Shown: positions 52,145 through 61,431, counted from the first letter of the stretch. The stretch: 64,000 nt of DNA from Spirochaetaceae bacterium (GCA_017453745.1 JAFTEH010000115.1:1-64000), one strand, 5' to 3'. The notes: generated by a model not told the origin, from the letters alone. Made by a program: numbers and translations.

Positions 52145-53683
52145 TTACTCAACCACATTAATCAAATCTTTCAAACCGATAAGTCGTAATGTATTATCGG
52201 TTGCTTGCACCATAATACCTTCGTCAACGATGGTTATCGGCGAATAAGGTAAAACCTGCAATGAAGATTTTGCCTGGAGTTTTAATTCACCATCAAAACG
52301 CCCGATATAGTACTTTCCTCCCTCATCTATAACTGCATAATAGTCAGATTCATTTTGAACTAAAACGCTTTCGCTCGCTATGTTATCATCGCCTTGTTTG
52401 ATAACTTCTAGGCTTTTTGGGTCAAAAAGTACTAATGTAATAACGCTACCACCTTCAGTTGTTCCAGCGATTGCCATAAGGCGTCCTTTAGAATCAAGTA
52501 AGCAACGCCCGTGTATTGTTTTTACGGCGGAGGTTTTCAATTCTTTTGCAGTTTTTAGGTCGAGGAGAACGAGTTCGGATAGCAGTTTTGATGTATCAAC
52601 AACCTTTAAGCCATAACCAGGAACCGAAGACGCAATAGCTGCATCAGAAGCCGCTTTCTTTTCGTCTGCTTTTTCTTCTATGATTTTTTGAGTATCAGCT
52701 GCAACATCCTTTCTCTCGTCTTGGGCTTCTTTGTCTTTTTTGTCAGAAAGTTTTTGCTCAGCCGCTGCATCATCTTTTTTCTTGTCGGCTTCGGCTTTTG
52801 CAGCATCGGCTTCAGCTTTTGCGGCGTCTGCTTCTTTTTGTTTTTGTTCAGCAGTTTCTGTGTCTCCTGCTTTTTGTGCTGCATCCGCTTCTTTTTGCTT
52901 TTGCTCTGCTTCTTTTTGTTTTTGTTCAGCTTCTTTTTGCTTTTGAGCGGCTTCTTTTTGTGCTTCTTCCGCTCGTTTTGCTGCTTCGTCACTTTCTCGT
53001 TCTTTGAGGTCAATCATCTGTTCACGAGCGTCAATGTCTTTGTCATCTTCTTGTTTTACTTTATCAATTACATCTTTATCAGTAATTGTAGTCGTATCAA
53101 CAGAACTGATTGTGCCAGCAAAACGAGGATCAGACAAAGGAATAACGATTTGGGTTTTACCTGGCCATTCGTCATACCGTGTTGAAAGACCTACTTTGTC
53201 AGAGGTTAGATTGGTAGTAACAGCAGTTTTATATTTTGAAGTAAAGTATGCCATATCGCCCCGGTGAACAGCATTATAGATTGTTACAAAGTGGGCTATT
53301 GTTGAAGCATCATTTGCAGAATAACCGTATGCACCTTGCAAGTAACCAGCGAGTATAAGGCGTAAGTTGTTGATATGGTCTACAGCTGCTCGTTCCCCTA
53401 TGATTAAAATATCGGCATCAAAACCTTTCGTATCATTTGGGTCGACAATGTGCATTACATAATAACGCCCCTGTTCACCTGCTCTGCCAGTAGTCGCTGC
53501 GCCACCGAGCTGAGTTCCTATACCTCGAATTTGTTCTATAGTATCAATTTGGGTATGGGTTCCACTATAATTGATAAACTCTATGGAACCGCCACTTGTT
53601 CTAATTTCATCTTCATCTACTTCAACACTAATGCTAGAAAAGATAAAAATGCTAGAAAGTAGCAAACACAAGATTTTTTTCAT
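52145..53683 (-). CDS. P83/100-family antigen
   Basis: A 512-residue secreted protein (signal KKILCLLLSSIFIFSSIS). The N-terminal domain (about 20-190) and a C-terminal beta-rich domain (about 345-512, PGYGLKVVDTSKLLSEL...) flank a long Lys/Glu/Ala coiled coil (about 205-335) of near-perfect AEQKQKEA repeats. This layout is that of Borrelia P83/100 and its treponemal homologue, abundant envelope antigens of unknown role. The coiled-coil DNA is repetitive and prone to length change. ATG 53683 follows GGAGG. Confidence 0.85.
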   Translation of the reverse strand: MKKILCLLLSSIFIFSSISVEVDEDEIRTSGGSIEFINYSGTHTQIDTIEQIRGIGTQLGGAATTGRAGEQGRYYVMHIVDPNDTKGFDADILIIGERAAVDHINNLRLILAGYLQGAYGYSANDASTIAHFVTIYNAVHRGDMAYFTSKYKTAVTTNLTSDKVGLSTRYDEWPGKTQIVIPLSDPRFAGTISSVDTTTITDKDVIDKVKQEDDKDIDAREQMIDLKERESDEAAKRAEEAQKEAAQKQKEAEQKQKEAEQKQKEADAAQKAGDTETAEQKQKEADAAKAEADAAKAEADKKKDDAAAEQKLSDKKDKEAQDERKDVAADTQKIIEEKADEKKAASDAAIASSVPGYGLKVVDTSKLLSELVLLDLKTAKELKTSAVKTIHGRCLLDSKGRLMAIAGTTEGGSVITLVLFDPKSLEVIKQGDDNIASESVLVQNESDYYAVIDEGGKYYIGRFDGELKLQAKSSLQVLPYSPITIVDEGIMVQATDNTLRLIGLKDLINVVE

Positions 53684-53711
53684 AAAATCCTCCAGACAGT
53701 ATTATACAATA

Positions 53712-55331
53712 CTATTGTACAATATTTTCAATTTTTTGTCTTGCATAAGACTTAATATTACTTGAAAATTTTCCATTAATTATAGAGAAAAGTGCAGAAA
53801 TTGTTCTAGTACTTGTTGTATAATCGCCAAAGCTAGAAAGTTGCTGTAAACAGTCACAAACCGCTTTCATTGTTTCAGAATCATTGTATGGCGTTTTTGT
53901 TATAACATGTGACAAATACTCTAGGGTTTTTCCATCTGGGTCGTATGCTATAAGCCGTAGCCCCTTAACGATACCTACAGTAAGTGTTTGGTTATTAGTT
54001 TTGTATCCTTCGTCTATAAGATACTGGCGGTATTCGTAGGAGCCTAAACTCCCTAGCAAACTTGCTGCCTCTGCCCTTTCTGTGACAGTAAAGTTTTGCC
54101 CAAACTGTGTTTTCCATTTATTTTGTAGAATTCCAACTAATGAAGCGGCATATACAGGTTCGTTTTCGGCAAGCGTTCCTGTCTTTATGGCCTTGTTTAT
54201 TTCAGAAAAAAGGCTTTTACTGCCGGCACTATCAAAAACTGGTGGAATAGTAAGTGGGGTGTTGTCAATAATATTATAACTATCATCTAAAATTTCGGCA
54301 TGCTCGCTTGTGCGTAAGAATTTTACTTCCATACGGTATGCATTAATAATTTTCCCGGATGTCCCGATGAGCATACCGTTTTCGGTTATAACACTTCTTG
54401 TTGATATTTCTGGGATTGATGCCTGCCACTTTATTGTTCCATTTGAAAGAAGACAAGCGCCAAAGCCTAAGGCTGTAATATGGATTTCATCTTTGAGTAT
54501 GCGGATAACAGGATTTGTATCAGAAAACCGAAAACTAAGTTGTGCAAACCAGACTTTTTCATTTTCCTCGATAGTGGAAAACCAAACAGAACCATCTTTG
54601 CATACTGCAAGGTATTTTCCGGATGCATAGGTCAAGGAAACTGCCGGGCTTGAAGTTTTTACTTGCCAAACGGATTCAGAGCCCAAAACTGTTTTGTAGT
54701 AGAAAAGAGAGCCATCTGTACATGCCATTAAGTATCCTGAAGGGGCTTTTGAAAGAGCAGAAACCATTTTTACTAGTTTTTTTTCTTCGTTTAAGTGTCC
54801 GAATACTGAAAGCCGTATAAAATCACCGTTTTTCAAAACTAAAATAATTTCACCGTTACCTGTTTCGGTTATATCTAAAATGGGCTCCGATTGTAAGGTA
54901 TGTTTCCATTTAAGTACACCTTGCTGGCTAAAACAAAAAAGAGTTTTGGAAGTTAAAACAAACAATCTTCCATCAAGGCTACTATATGGTGCATAGAGCG
55001 GTGTTTCATCTAAGTCAAATGTCCAAATGGGAATTCCTTGCGAGGAAAATGCTTGTAGTTTTCCGGTACGAGTAGAAACAAAAATGAGTCCTGATTGTGA
55101 GATAGAAATAAAGTTGCCAATGCCGTCAGTGTTGCGTCGCCATACAAATGAGCCATCAATAGAAATACAGTTAAGCGCCTTATCATCACCAATAAAATAA
55201 ATATGTTTGTTCCAAGTCACCGGTGGCGCAACATTCTTGCCTGCCATAACCAAGGTCCAAAATGGGTCTTCAGCGGCTAAAAAGGTAGTAAAAAAAAAGA
55301 ATGATAGTATGATACAATAAACCTTTTTCAT
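53712..55331 (-). CDS. Secreted beta-propeller (PQQ-like) protein
   Basis: A 539-residue exported protein (signal KKVYCIILSFFFFTTFLAA). Residues about 30-330 are repeats of PQQ/WD-like propeller blades (ALNCISIDGSFVWRRNTDGIG; GKLQAFSSQGIPIWTFDLDET). The remaining 200 residues are helical (TVTERAEAASLLGSLGSYEYRQYLIDEGY), HEAT-like. Such proteins act as envelope assembly scaffolds; that is inference. It is the first gene of the minus-strand envelope run. ATG 55331 follows AGGA. Confidence 0.8.
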   Translation of the reverse strand: MKKVYCIILSFFFFTTFLAAEDPFWTLVMAGKNVAPPVTWNKHIYFIGDDKALNCISIDGSFVWRRNTDGIGNFISISQSGLIFVSTRTGKLQAFSSQGIPIWTFDLDETPLYAPYSSLDGRLFVLTSKTLFCFSQQGVLKWKHTLQSEPILDITETGNGEIILVLKNGDFIRLSVFGHLNEEKKLVKMVSALSKAPSGYLMACTDGSLFYYKTVLGSESVWQVKTSSPAVSLTYASGKYLAVCKDGSVWFSTIEENEKVWFAQLSFRFSDTNPVIRILKDEIHITALGFGACLLSNGTIKWQASIPEISTRSVITENGMLIGTSGKIINAYRMEVKFLRTSEHAEILDDSYNIIDNTPLTIPPVFDSAGSKSLFSEINKAIKTGTLAENEPVYAASLVGILQNKWKTQFGQNFTVTERAEAASLLGSLGSYEYRQYLIDEGYKTNNQTLTVGIVKGLRLIAYDPDGKTLEYLSHVITKTPYNDSETMKAVCDCLQQLSSFGDYTTSTRTISALFSIINGKFSSNIKSYARQKIENIVQ

Positions 55332-55401
55332 GTCCTATTCAAAAAACAAAATAAATCATTAAAGGTTAGAATTATTTTACAAAACCTTGCGTATATACAG
55401 T

Positions 55402-55513
55402 AGGGAACCTCTAAAAACTCGTCTTGATGTTTTGCTTTCTTGTCATACTTTTTAGTGGGGTCTTTGAAAATGTTCATTAAGAATATTGAAGTTTTTAGAG
55501 ATTTCCTCTAGTT
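55402..55513. repeat. Long member of the CTTCTAAAAA hairpin family
   Basis: GGGAACCTCTAAAAACT near 55402 and AAGTTTTTAGAGATTTCC near 55490 are inverted repeats around a larger, variable centre. It lies between the divergent propeller and hydrolase genes. Confidence 0.45.
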
Positions 55514-55531
55514 ATTTAGAATAGAATTAAA

Positions 55532-55537
55532 TATAAT
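55532..55537 (+). promoter_or_regulatory. -10 box for a leaderless serine-hydrolase mRNA
   Basis: TATAAT ends 7 bases before ATG 55545. The -35 is weak and no ribosome site is present. Confidence 0.55.
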
Positions 55538-55544
55538 CCCCTTG

Positions 55545-57500
55545 ATGAAAAAAATTTTACGGCTTTTGTTTTTTTTTATAGTCGTTAGCTATCTAAGTTC
55601 TTGTGTTTCGACAAAGTCCAGTAGTATAACTGTTATTCAAATTAGTCCAGTGGAGTTTTCCCAGTTGGTTGGCTCTCCTCGTCAATTAGATGGGTTTGTT
55701 CCGGAAGATGATGAGGACCCAAGTTCAGAAAGGGCTAAAAAAAAACCTGATGTAGGCTATGTTGCAGTACAAGTAGATGTCATGGTACCCGATTTTTCGG
55801 ACTATGTCTACTACGATGCGATATTACCAAATAATTATTATTCGTTCACGGCATTTAAAAATAATTGTGAAGTTTTTTTTGATGCCAGTGGGATACAGTC
55901 TTTTACCTGCTATATAAACGATACCAAAATTGACACGACAGAAATCTGTAAACTTGGTTTCTGCAAGGTAAATATTTCGGCTTTAGTAGAAAATGGGCGA
56001 AATATTATATATCTTTCTAATGTTTCCAAAAAAAACAACAATAGTAGACTTGCCGTGCGTATTCCCTATCCTACTATTACAGAGAGTACTCATACCGTTT
56101 CGGGGATTAATTATGCTGCCTTTAAGCTCCTTGATGAAATTCTCAAAGCGGAAGTCGAAAATGGGTTTCCATCTCTACAATTAGTTGTTGTGAAAGATGG
56201 CGTAATGATAAAGAATACCAGCTATGGAACCATTTATGATGCTGCAAAGTATTCCCCAGAGCCTGCAAAGGTAACGCGAAAAACACTGTACGACCTAGCA
56301 AGCAATACAAAAATGTATGCAAGCCTTTTTGCAATACAGCGACTTGTGTTTGAACAAAAGATTTCAATTCATGATAAGGTACAAGATTTTTTTCCGAGTT
56401 TTGCTGATGCGAAAAATGCAAGCTACACGGGAAAATCCGAAATGACTATAGAACATTTGTTGACTCATAGCTCAGGATTTCCTGCAGGTGGGGCATATTA
56501 TGGCAAATCGGTTGTAAAAAATGCTTCCGAAGCCGAGCGGCGTGCAATTACATTAGAGCAAATTCTTACGACAAGGCTCATCAGTAATGTAGGGACGAGT
56601 GTTCTGTATTCGGATATAAACTTTATGCTTTTGTCATTTATTGTTGAAAAAGTGACAGAAATGGATTTTGATGTATATGTGGAACAAAATATTTATGAGC
56701 CGCTCGGACTTGACAGGATTTGCTTTAAGCCAACGGAGCATGGATTTTCGCTAGATGAAATAGCGGCTACCGAGCAAGGCTTAAATCGCTCAAAGGCTGG
56801 TGAGCGTTTTAGAGGTTTTGCGCATGGTCATGTACATGACCCAGAAAGTTTTGTAGCGATGAATGAAGTTTCAGGGCATGCTGGTTTATTCGCCAATGCT
56901 GAAACGCTTAGTATCCTCGCACAAGTGATAATAAATGGTGGTGGCTATGGAAACATACGACTTTTTGATAGGGAAACGGTTAATACTTTTTTAGGGCCGA
57001 GCCAATACGGGAATTCGTATGCACTTGGTTGGAGAATGCAAAATATAGATGCGTATCGCTGGGCTTTTTCGACAATGGCTTCTCCTCGTACCGTAGGTCA
57101 TACCGGCTGGACAGGAACGCTCACCCTCATAGATACAGAAAATAATGTAAGTATTATTCTTTTGACAAATGCAAAACATTCCAAATATGTTGCGAGCCAA
57201 AAATACGAGGGAGACTATTATTTGATAAAAAATTACGGAGCGATAACTTCAATTATCTATTCGGCTTTTTTCCAAACTGATATGGATTATTTTTCTTCGT
57301 TGTTAATTGAACTGGCAACTAAAAAGTACGAAATGACCATAACTCAAAAAAATTTTAATAATCCAGGTTCGCATAAGGACTTGAATGCTATTATGCAGGT
57401 TATAAAAAAACGCTCCAAAGTTTCAAAGACACTTCGGGATTTTCTAAAAACGAATACAGCAAAAGAAATTACGAAATTTTTGGAAAATAATTTAAAATAG
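55545..57500 (+). CDS. Beta-lactamase-family serine hydrolase lipoprotein
   Basis: About 651 residues. Lipoprotein signal with SYLSSC (Cys20). Residues about 60-180 form a spirochaetal N-terminal domain; from about 185 a class C beta-lactamase/esterase fold carries SNTK (Ser253-x-x-Lys256, DLASNTKMYA), YSDIN (the Y-x-N element) and HTGWTGT (the KTG-like element). Family members act on peptidoglycan peptides or esters. Next to it is a NamZ muramidase, a pairing known from peptidoglycan recycling, which suggests muropeptide hydrolysis. Confidence 0.85.
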   Translation: MKKILRLLFFFIVVSYLSSCVSTKSSSITVIQISPVEFSQLVGSPRQLDGFVPEDDEDPSSERAKKKPDVGYVAVQVDVMVPDFSDYVYYDAILPNNYYSFTAFKNNCEVFFDASGIQSFTCYINDTKIDTTEICKLGFCKVNISALVENGRNIIYLSNVSKKNNNSRLAVRIPYPTITESTHTVSGINYAAFKLLDEILKAEVENGFPSLQLVVVKDGVMIKNTSYGTIYDAAKYSPEPAKVTRKTLYDLASNTKMYASLFAIQRLVFEQKISIHDKVQDFFPSFADAKNASYTGKSEMTIEHLLTHSSGFPAGGAYYGKSVVKNASEAERRAITLEQILTTRLISNVGTSVLYSDINFMLLSFIVEKVTEMDFDVYVEQNIYEPLGLDRICFKPTEHGFSLDEIAATEQGLNRSKAGERFRGFAHGHVHDPESFVAMNEVSGHAGLFANAETLSILAQVIINGGGYGNIRLFDRETVNTFLGPSQYGNSYALGWRMQNIDAYRWAFSTMASPRTVGHTGWTGTLTLIDTENNVSIILLTNAKHSKYVASQKYEGDYYLIKNYGAITSIIYSAFFQTDMDYFSSLLIELATKKYEMTITQKNFNNPGSHKDLNAIMQVIKKRSKVSKTLRDFLKTNTAKEITKFLENNLK

Positions 57501-57702
57501 AGCGTCCTTTAAAAATCTCCTACCGTCCCTACTTGGTTTGCTGATTATCGTCGTGGTAGTTAGGAGTGAGGGACAGCCTCCTTGGAACCATTGGATATGA
57601 GTTAGAAATATAATAGTGATATATTTTGCCTTTGAAAGTGCCGATACTTTTTTTAACTATGGGATAAAACAAGTGTCAAAACTGATGTTTTGCTCTTTGT
57701 TT

Positions 57703-58018
57703 TATTTTAACATGCAGTTTGCGATGCAAACATGCTTTATTGGTTTGTGCGTTCTCATTTTATTGCGAATGCACGAAATATTAGGAAGGTTTAAAATACG
57801 CATTGCAATATTAGGGCGTATTTTAACATGCAGTTTGCGATGCAAACATGCTGTATTGATTTATGCGTTCTCATTTTATTGCGAACGCACGAAATATTGG
57901 GAAGGTTTAAAATACGCATTGCAATATTAGGGCGTATTTTAACGTGCAGTTTGCGATGCAAACATGCTGTATTGATTTGTGCGTTCTCATTTTATTGCGA
58001 ACGCACAAAATATAGGAA
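57703..58018 (+). repeat. 116-bp tandem repeat, 2.7 copies
   Basis: Units start at 57703, 57819 and 57935 (period exactly 116). Each contains two hairpins: GTTTGC-GAT-GCAAAC, and GTGCGTTC...GAACGCAC. In unit 1 the second stem is imperfect (GCGTTC/GAATGC). The third unit runs into the leader of the NamZ gene, so it is transcribed or overlaps its promoter. A related hairpin zone occurs at 63212-63290. Confidence 0.85.
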
Positions 58019-58023
58019 TTTGT

Positions 58024-59394
58024 ATGAAAAACAAAAAAATATGTTTTATAGCGATGGCTATACTGTGCTTTGAAATGTTACTTAGTTGTGTTTCACATCC
58101 GAAAACAAAGGGAGAAGTTGATGCAAACGAAACACTTAATATATCCGATACTCAAGATAATATAGGCATCCCTAAAGAAGATAAAACGAATGTTGAAACT
58201 CCCCGCGATGGAGCTACGACCGATATTAATAATGAGCCTAATGAAACTGTTCCGGTTGAGCCTTTTCTATTAGGAATTGAGCGAATTGATGAATATGCTC
58301 ATTTATTTTCAGGTAAGCGTGTTGGACTTATCACAAATGCGACAGGCATAGACAAAGCAGGGCGCAGTAGTATTGATATTTTGTACGAAAAAGTGAACTT
58401 AGTTGCTCTTTTTTCTCCGGAACATGGTATACGCGGGAGCGAAACAGCGGGCAAAACTGTTTCCCACAGTATCGATAAAAAAACAGGACTTCCTGTTTAT
58501 AGCTTGTATGGAAATACAAAGCGCCCAACAACTGACATGCTCCGCAAAATTGATGTACTCTGTTTTGATATTCAGGATGTCGGAGCGCGTTTTTACACTT
58601 ATATTTGGACGCTTTGCTACGCAATGGAAGCCTGTGCCGAAAATAATGTAGAAGTCGTTGTATTTGACCGCCCGAATCCAATAGGCAATACCGTTGAGGG
58701 CGCTATTTTGCAACTTGAATATCGCTCATTTGTTGGGTATCTCCCCATAGCGCAAAGACACGGTATGACGGTAGGAGAACTTGCCTATATGTTCCAAAAG
58801 GAATTTAAAATACATTCCAAACTGACTATTATTTCAATGCAAGGGTATGAGCCAGCAAAGTATTTTTCAGAATATCCGCTTATGTGGATTCCCACTTCAC
58901 CAAATATTCCACATGCCGAAACAGCGATTGTTTATTCTGGAATGTGTCTATTTGAAGGGGTAAATCTGTCGGTGGGGCGCGGTACGACAATGCCATTTGA
59001 ATACATCGGGGCTCCATACATTGATGCTGAAGATTTTTCGGAAAAACTAAATGCCCTCAACCTAGAAGGTGTCTTTTTTTACCCTGCGTATTTTACCCCC
59101 ACCGACTCCCTGTACAAAGGTGTTGCGTGTAATGGCATCCAAGTGATTGTCACCGACAAAAATAAGTTTAAAAGCGTCAAAACTGCCGTGCAGATGTTTG
59201 CACTCTTAAAAAAGGACTACCCAAGCCACTTTAAAATAACTGACCAAGGATATAAACTTGCTTCCATTAACCTACTTTCTGGAACTAACTGGTTTACAGC
59301 GTCCGATTTTTCGGCAGAACACACCCTTGAGCGTATGGAAAATGATGTTGCTCGCTTTGAAGAGCAGCGAAAACCCTACTTGCTCTACGAGTAG
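58024..59394 (+). CDS. namZ: Exo-beta-N-acetylmuramidase NamZ (DUF1343) lipoprotein
   Basis: A 456-residue lipoprotein (KICFIAMAILCFEMLLSC, Cys22). The DUF1343/NamZ domain fills about 80-456: GKRVGLITNATGID, LFSPEHGIRG, SLYGNTKRPT, VLCFDIQDVGARFYTYIWTL, VVFDRPNPIG and YPLMWIPTSPNIPHAETA. NamZ releases N-acetylmuramic acid from the non-reducing end of peptidoglycan fragments. The start is ATG 58024 after AGGA; the frame is open upstream only because the 116-bp repeats lack stops in it. It pairs with the serine hydrolase upstream. Confidence 0.9.
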   Translation: MKNKKICFIAMAILCFEMLLSCVSHPKTKGEVDANETLNISDTQDNIGIPKEDKTNVETPRDGATTDINNEPNETVPVEPFLLGIERIDEYAHLFSGKRVGLITNATGIDKAGRSSIDILYEKVNLVALFSPEHGIRGSETAGKTVSHSIDKKTGLPVYSLYGNTKRPTTDMLRKIDVLCFDIQDVGARFYTYIWTLCYAMEACAENNVEVVVFDRPNPIGNTVEGAILQLEYRSFVGYLPIAQRHGMTVGELAYMFQKEFKIHSKLTIISMQGYEPAKYFSEYPLMWIPTSPNIPHAETAIVYSGMCLFEGVNLSVGRGTTMPFEYIGAPYIDAEDFSEKLNALNLEGVFFYPAYFTPTDSLYKGVACNGIQVIVTDKNKFKSVKTAVQMFALLKKDYPSHFKITDQGYKLASINLLSGTNWFTASDFSAEHTLERMENDVARFEEQRKPYLLYE

Positions 59395-59405
59395 ATGTTA
59401 TACAC

Positions 59406-59505
59406 AAAGGGGGGCGTGACGCATGCCGGTATGGCTTCTACGAGAAGTTTTTACTCATTATAGACCTAACCGACTTGTAGAAGCCTTCCATAAAGAGCGC
59501 CCTTT
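59406..59505. terminator. Large nested hairpin after namZ
   Basis: GGCTTCTAC (59433-59441) pairs with GTAGAAGCC (59477-59485), and outside it GGGCG (about 59411-59415) pairs with CGCCC (59498-59502) followed by TTTT. It is in the right place to terminate namZ. Confidence 0.5.
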
Positions 59506-59522
59506 TAGCCTACGGCTTGTAG

Positions 59523-59551
59523 TTGAGCTTTTATATCATTTTTAGTATGAT
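59523..59551 (+). promoter_or_regulatory. tatD promoter, leaderless
   Basis: TTGAGC (59523-59528), 17 bases, TATGAT (59546-59551), then 7 bases to ATG 59559. Confidence 0.65.
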
Positions 59552-59558
59552 ACAAGAT

Positions 59559-60392
59559 ATGCTTTCAGATACACACTGTCACCTATTTAGCTACTATAAA
59601 AAAGAAGAATTGCCGACCATCCTCGAAAAAATAAAAACCGAACTCTGCTTTGTTCAAGATATTGGAACAAAACCTGATGATTTTCCTGCACGATTTAGTT
59701 TAGCAAAAGAACTTTTATCTGAAATACCATCGTTTTACCATTTTTCCTTAGGGATTTGGCCAGATGCACAGTATATAGCCTGTATCGACCACTCGCTTGC
59801 TGTATTAGAAGAACATATTGTGCAAGCCTTAAATCAAAACCTTAAAATTGCCTTAGGGGAATGTGGCTTGGATAGATATTGGAATGGAAATACAGTTGCA
59901 CATAAGGAAAAAGGTGGAACAAATGATATAGCTGGTGAAGAGTTGTTATTTGAAAGACAATTACGACTCGCAAAAAAATATAATCTCCCTGTTATTGTTC
60001 ATAGCCGAGATGCGTTTGCCGATACACTAAAGATTATCGATACGGTTGGGTATAATAATGGAGTTATTCATTGTTTTGCATACGGAAAAGAGGAAGCAAA
60101 CGCTTTTTTAGAAAGAGGCTGGCATATTTCCTTTTCGGGTAACTGTACATACCCAACGACAAAAGCAAAACGGGCTGCAATGTCAAAACTGGTAGAATCC
60201 ATACCAGACGAAAAATTGCTTTTGGAAACTGATGCCCCATATCTTGCGCCTACACCGTATCGTGGTAGTCAAAATACACCCTTATTAGTTAAGTATGTAT
60301 ATGACTGTGTAGCGAGCATGAGAGCAACCGATATACAAAGTTTATCGCATCTTGTGTATGAAAATGCGATAAAACTATTTGGTACGACTTAA
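59559..60392 (+). CDS. tatD: TatD-family metal-dependent DNase/hydrolase
   Basis: A 277-residue cytoplasmic TIM-barrel hydrolase. Metal ligands are present: SDTHCHL at the start, GECGLDRYW, VIVHSRDAF, VIHCFA and LETDAPYLAPTPYRG. TatD enzymes are 3'-5' DNA exonucleases linked to repair. Start chosen at ATG 59559, which gives MLSDTHCHL as in most homologues and sits 7 bases after a -10 box; ATG 59547 overlaps that box. No ribosome site is present. Confidence 0.9.
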   Translation: MLSDTHCHLFSYYKKEELPTILEKIKTELCFVQDIGTKPDDFPARFSLAKELLSEIPSFYHFSLGIWPDAQYIACIDHSLAVLEEHIVQALNQNLKIALGECGLDRYWNGNTVAHKEKGGTNDIAGEELLFERQLRLAKKYNLPVIVHSRDAFADTLKIIDTVGYNNGVIHCFAYGKEEANAFLERGWHISFSGNCTYPTTKAKRAAMSKLVESIPDEKLLLETDAPYLAPTPYRGSQNTPLLVKYVYDCVASMRATDIQSLSHLVYENAIKLFGTT

Positions 60393-60519
60393 TAGACTCA
60401 GGCGTGATTTACACAGGGAAAATTCGGGTTTAAGGTTGTTATGTTTGTATGCCCACAGTAGAAAACCTATAGCGATAAAACGGAGTACATCGAGGACTAT
60501 ACCCATAGGATGTTTTATC

Positions 60520-60548
60520 TTGAAAAAAAGCCTCATAACAGATATAAT
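60520..60548 (+). promoter_or_regulatory. Promoter of the phosphatidyltransferase gene, leaderless
   Basis: TTGAAA (60520-60525), exactly 17 bases, TATAAT (60543-60548), then 8 bases to ATG 60557. Confidence 0.8.
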
Positions 60549-60556
60549 GCACATAT

Positions 60557-61378
60557 ATGAGAACGAAAATTGCAAAGTTAATTACGGTATATTGTATATT
60601 TCAATCAGTACTTATAGTTGCCTTTTATCTTATTTTTAAACTTCCGAGACACTCATTTTATTCATTTTTTTTGTTTAATTTTTTGTGGCATTTAGTTATC
60701 TATTTTTATTTGGCTTCTCATACAGAAGCATTTTACAAGATTGAAACAACGGAGGACCTTGAAGAGATAAACTTAGCTAATACAATTTCACTTTTTAGGG
60801 CATCGGCTGTAATGCCCATCGGTTATTTAATTTGGTTTTCGGAAAAGAGAACCATACTCATTTGTGCTATTATCTATGCTGTTATTATTTTTTTGTCGGA
60901 TGCGCTCGATGGTTTTATTGCAAGAAGACTTCATGAAACGACCCATATTGGTAAGATGATTGATTCAATGTGCGATTATGCCTTGCTTATTTTTATTTCG
61001 GGGCTATTTTACGAAATGAAAATACTCCCATTATGGTTTTTTCTCCTCCTTTTTATAAGGCTTTTTATTCAGGCTTATGGAATGGTAAAATTTTTAGCCT
61101 TAGGATTCCCTATGAATCCTAAATCAACCATTGGTGGTAAAATTACTATTGCATCGACAATGTTTCTGTATTTTCTTGCTTTGATTTCTCTCTTGTTCCA
61201 CAACAGTATCTTTGATAAAATCGTGCAATACTTTTTATTTGCATGCGCTATTCTTATATTTATTTTTATCTTTGAAAAAATAATCCTGTTTGTTGGGCAC
61301 TGGAAACAATACAAAGAAGAAAAAACGAAAAAAGGGAGTGGCTCTGAAAAGGGAAAAGACATCTCCAGGGGGAATTGA
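60557..61378 (+). CDS. CDP-alcohol phosphatidyltransferase
   Basis: A 273-residue membrane enzyme that makes a phospholipid from a CDP-alcohol or CDP-diacylglycerol. The full active-site motif D-x2-D-G-x2-A-R-x8-G-x3-D-x3-D is present (SDALDGFIARRL...GKMIDSMCD). About seven membrane helices surround it. The product (phosphatidylserine, -glycerol or other) cannot be fixed. The Lys/Gly-rich C-terminal tail is translated from DNA that is antisense to the 3' end of tRNA-Glu: the last 19 bases of the gene overlap it. Confidence 0.88.
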   Translation: MRTKIAKLITVYCIFQSVLIVAFYLIFKLPRHSFYSFFLFNFLWHLVIYFYLASHTEAFYKIETTEDLEEINLANTISLFRASAVMPIGYLIWFSEKRTILICAIIYAVIIFLSDALDGFIARRLHETTHIGKMIDSMCDYALLIFISGLFYEMKILPLWFFLLLFIRLFIQAYGMVKFLALGFPMNPKSTIGGKITIASTMFLYFLALISLLFHNSIFDKIVQYFLFACAILIFIFIFEKIILFVGHWKQYKEEKTKKGSGSEKGKDISRGN

Positions 61379-61431
61379 ACCCCCGTTGTCGGGATGAAAA
61401 CCCGATGTCCTAACCACTAGACGATGGAGAC
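61360..61431 (-). tRNA. tRNA-Glu (anticodon TTC)
   Basis: On the minus strand the gene folds into a cloverleaf: acceptor GTCTCCA with TGGAGAT (G-T end pair), D arm with TAGTGGTTAGGA, anticodon stem TCGGG/CCCGA with loop TTTTCAT giving TTC, and T arm GGGGG-TTCAATT-CCCCC. The discriminator is G, typical of tRNA-Glu; CCA is not encoded. Confidence 0.95.

Noticed and set aside
52678-53185. Several long frames opposite and beside the P83/100 coiled coil
   Set aside because: They are translations of the repetitive Lys/Glu-coding DNA in other frames, low in complexity.
57703-58018. CRISPR array
   Set aside because: The period is 116 bp with whole-unit identity and no spacers; no cas genes.
57616-58073. 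Two frames of 104 and 81 codons
   Set aside because: They read through the tandem repeats, giving repeated CKHAVLI peptides, and have no ribosome site.
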